DNA from: Flavobacteriaceae bacterium | Lineage (GTDB): Bacteria; Bacteroidota; Bacteroidia; Flavobacteriales; Flavobacteriaceae | NCBI GenBank assembly: GCA_008081175.1 | Contig: VMCW01000165.1 | Location: forward strand, 1-6,409 | Direction of reading: 5' to 3' | Length of the DNA: 6,409 nucleotides | Shown here: in pieces, positions 6,213-6,409 of the stretch | Layout: each line of letters starts with the position of its first letter | How positions within the stretch are numbered: position 1 is the first letter of the stretch | The notes under the pieces: generated by a model | Told to the model about the DNA's origin: nothing | Database searches by the model: none | What the model saw: only the letters and a program-made list of their open reading frames with translations | Made by a program: the position numbers and the translations under genes

Positions 6213-6409
6213 GTGAAAAACAACATTTTTTTCTTAGTAGTATTTCTTCTGATGATAGGCTGTGCCACATCTGAAGAATTTGATGTTTTGATTCTAAATG
6301 GAACGGTTTATGATGGCAGTCTTGATGATCCTGCTATGATGGATGTGGGCATTAGAAATGATGAAATAGTAGCAGTGGGTAGTCTAACAAATAAAACTGC
6401 AAGTAAAGT
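6213..6409 (+). CDS. Lipoprotein, D-aminoacylase/N-acyl-D-amino-acid deacylase-like amidohydrolase (partial, N-terminal 65 residues)
   Basis: The frame opens at a GTG and runs off the right edge. An in-frame TAA at 6198-6200 excludes a longer start, and the next ATG (codon 14) would destroy the signal peptide, so GTG is the best start. Residues 1-17 form a lipoprotein signal (hydrophobic FFLVVFLL, lipobox M-I-G-C17), placing the enzyme on a membrane. After cleavage comes FDVLILNGTVYDGS (23-36), then DVGIRNDEIVAVGSL (44-58). This is the N-terminal beta-sandwich pattern of D-aminoacylases and related N-acyl-D-amino-acid deacylases, which release free D-amino acids from N-acylated forms. The same N-terminal pattern occurs in dihydroorotase- and dipeptidase-like relatives, so the subfamily is probable rather than certain. 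The catalytic residues lie beyond the window. Confidence 0.85.
   Translation, partial: MKNNIFFLVVFLLMIGCATSEEFDVLILNGTVYDGSLDDPAMMDVGIRNDEIVAVGSLTNKTASK

Noticed and set aside
6056..6268. Minus-strand frame of 70 codons
   Set aside because: It overlaps the well-supported lipoprotein signal sequence on the other strand and shows no recognisable motif.

Overview
The window is AT-rich, with tightly packed genes. It looks like a piece of a Flavobacteriia/Bacteroidetes chromosome. The reasons are weak Shine-Dalgarno sequences, promoter-like boxes resembling the Bacteroidetes -7 element (TAnnTTTG), short Bacteroidetes-style signal peptides ending in A-Q or S-Q, and the protein families present, especially the ~1000-residue double amidohydrolase followed by a smaller amidohydrolase homologue. 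No RNA gene, mobile element or CRISPR array was seen.

Minus-strand block (about 5220 down to 1): an HxlR-type regulator is followed by a small M24 metallopeptidase-fold protein. Its stop codon overlaps by 4 bp the start of a SAM-dependent methyltransferase. After a 60-bp gap with a possible promoter comes a 992-residue secreted tandem amidohydrolase. Eight bases further on begins a second exported amidohydrolase-like protein, cut off by the left edge. In the tandem protein only the C-terminal domain keeps metal ligands. The N-terminal domain, and the start of the partner protein, have lost the HxH motif, so catalytic and non-catalytic copies appear to be paired.

Divergent intergenic region (5221-5361): this 141-bp stretch holds a perfect 7+2+7 dyad, a good candidate operator for the HxlR regulator, and a run of nine G just upstream of a -7-like box that lies only six bases before the rightward gene.

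Plus-strand block (5362 to 6409): a secreted 214-residue protein of uncertain, possibly DUF4468-like, family is followed by a 206-bp gap containing a bulged hairpin. Then comes the start of a lipoprotein resembling the D-aminoacylase/N-acyl-D-amino-acid deacylase branch of the amidohydrolase superfamily, cut off by the right edge.

Taken together, the window encodes cell-envelope hydrolases, probably for scavenging peptide-like or acylated amino acid compounds, flanking a small regulator-peptidase-methyltransferase operon whose substrate cannot be read from sequence.
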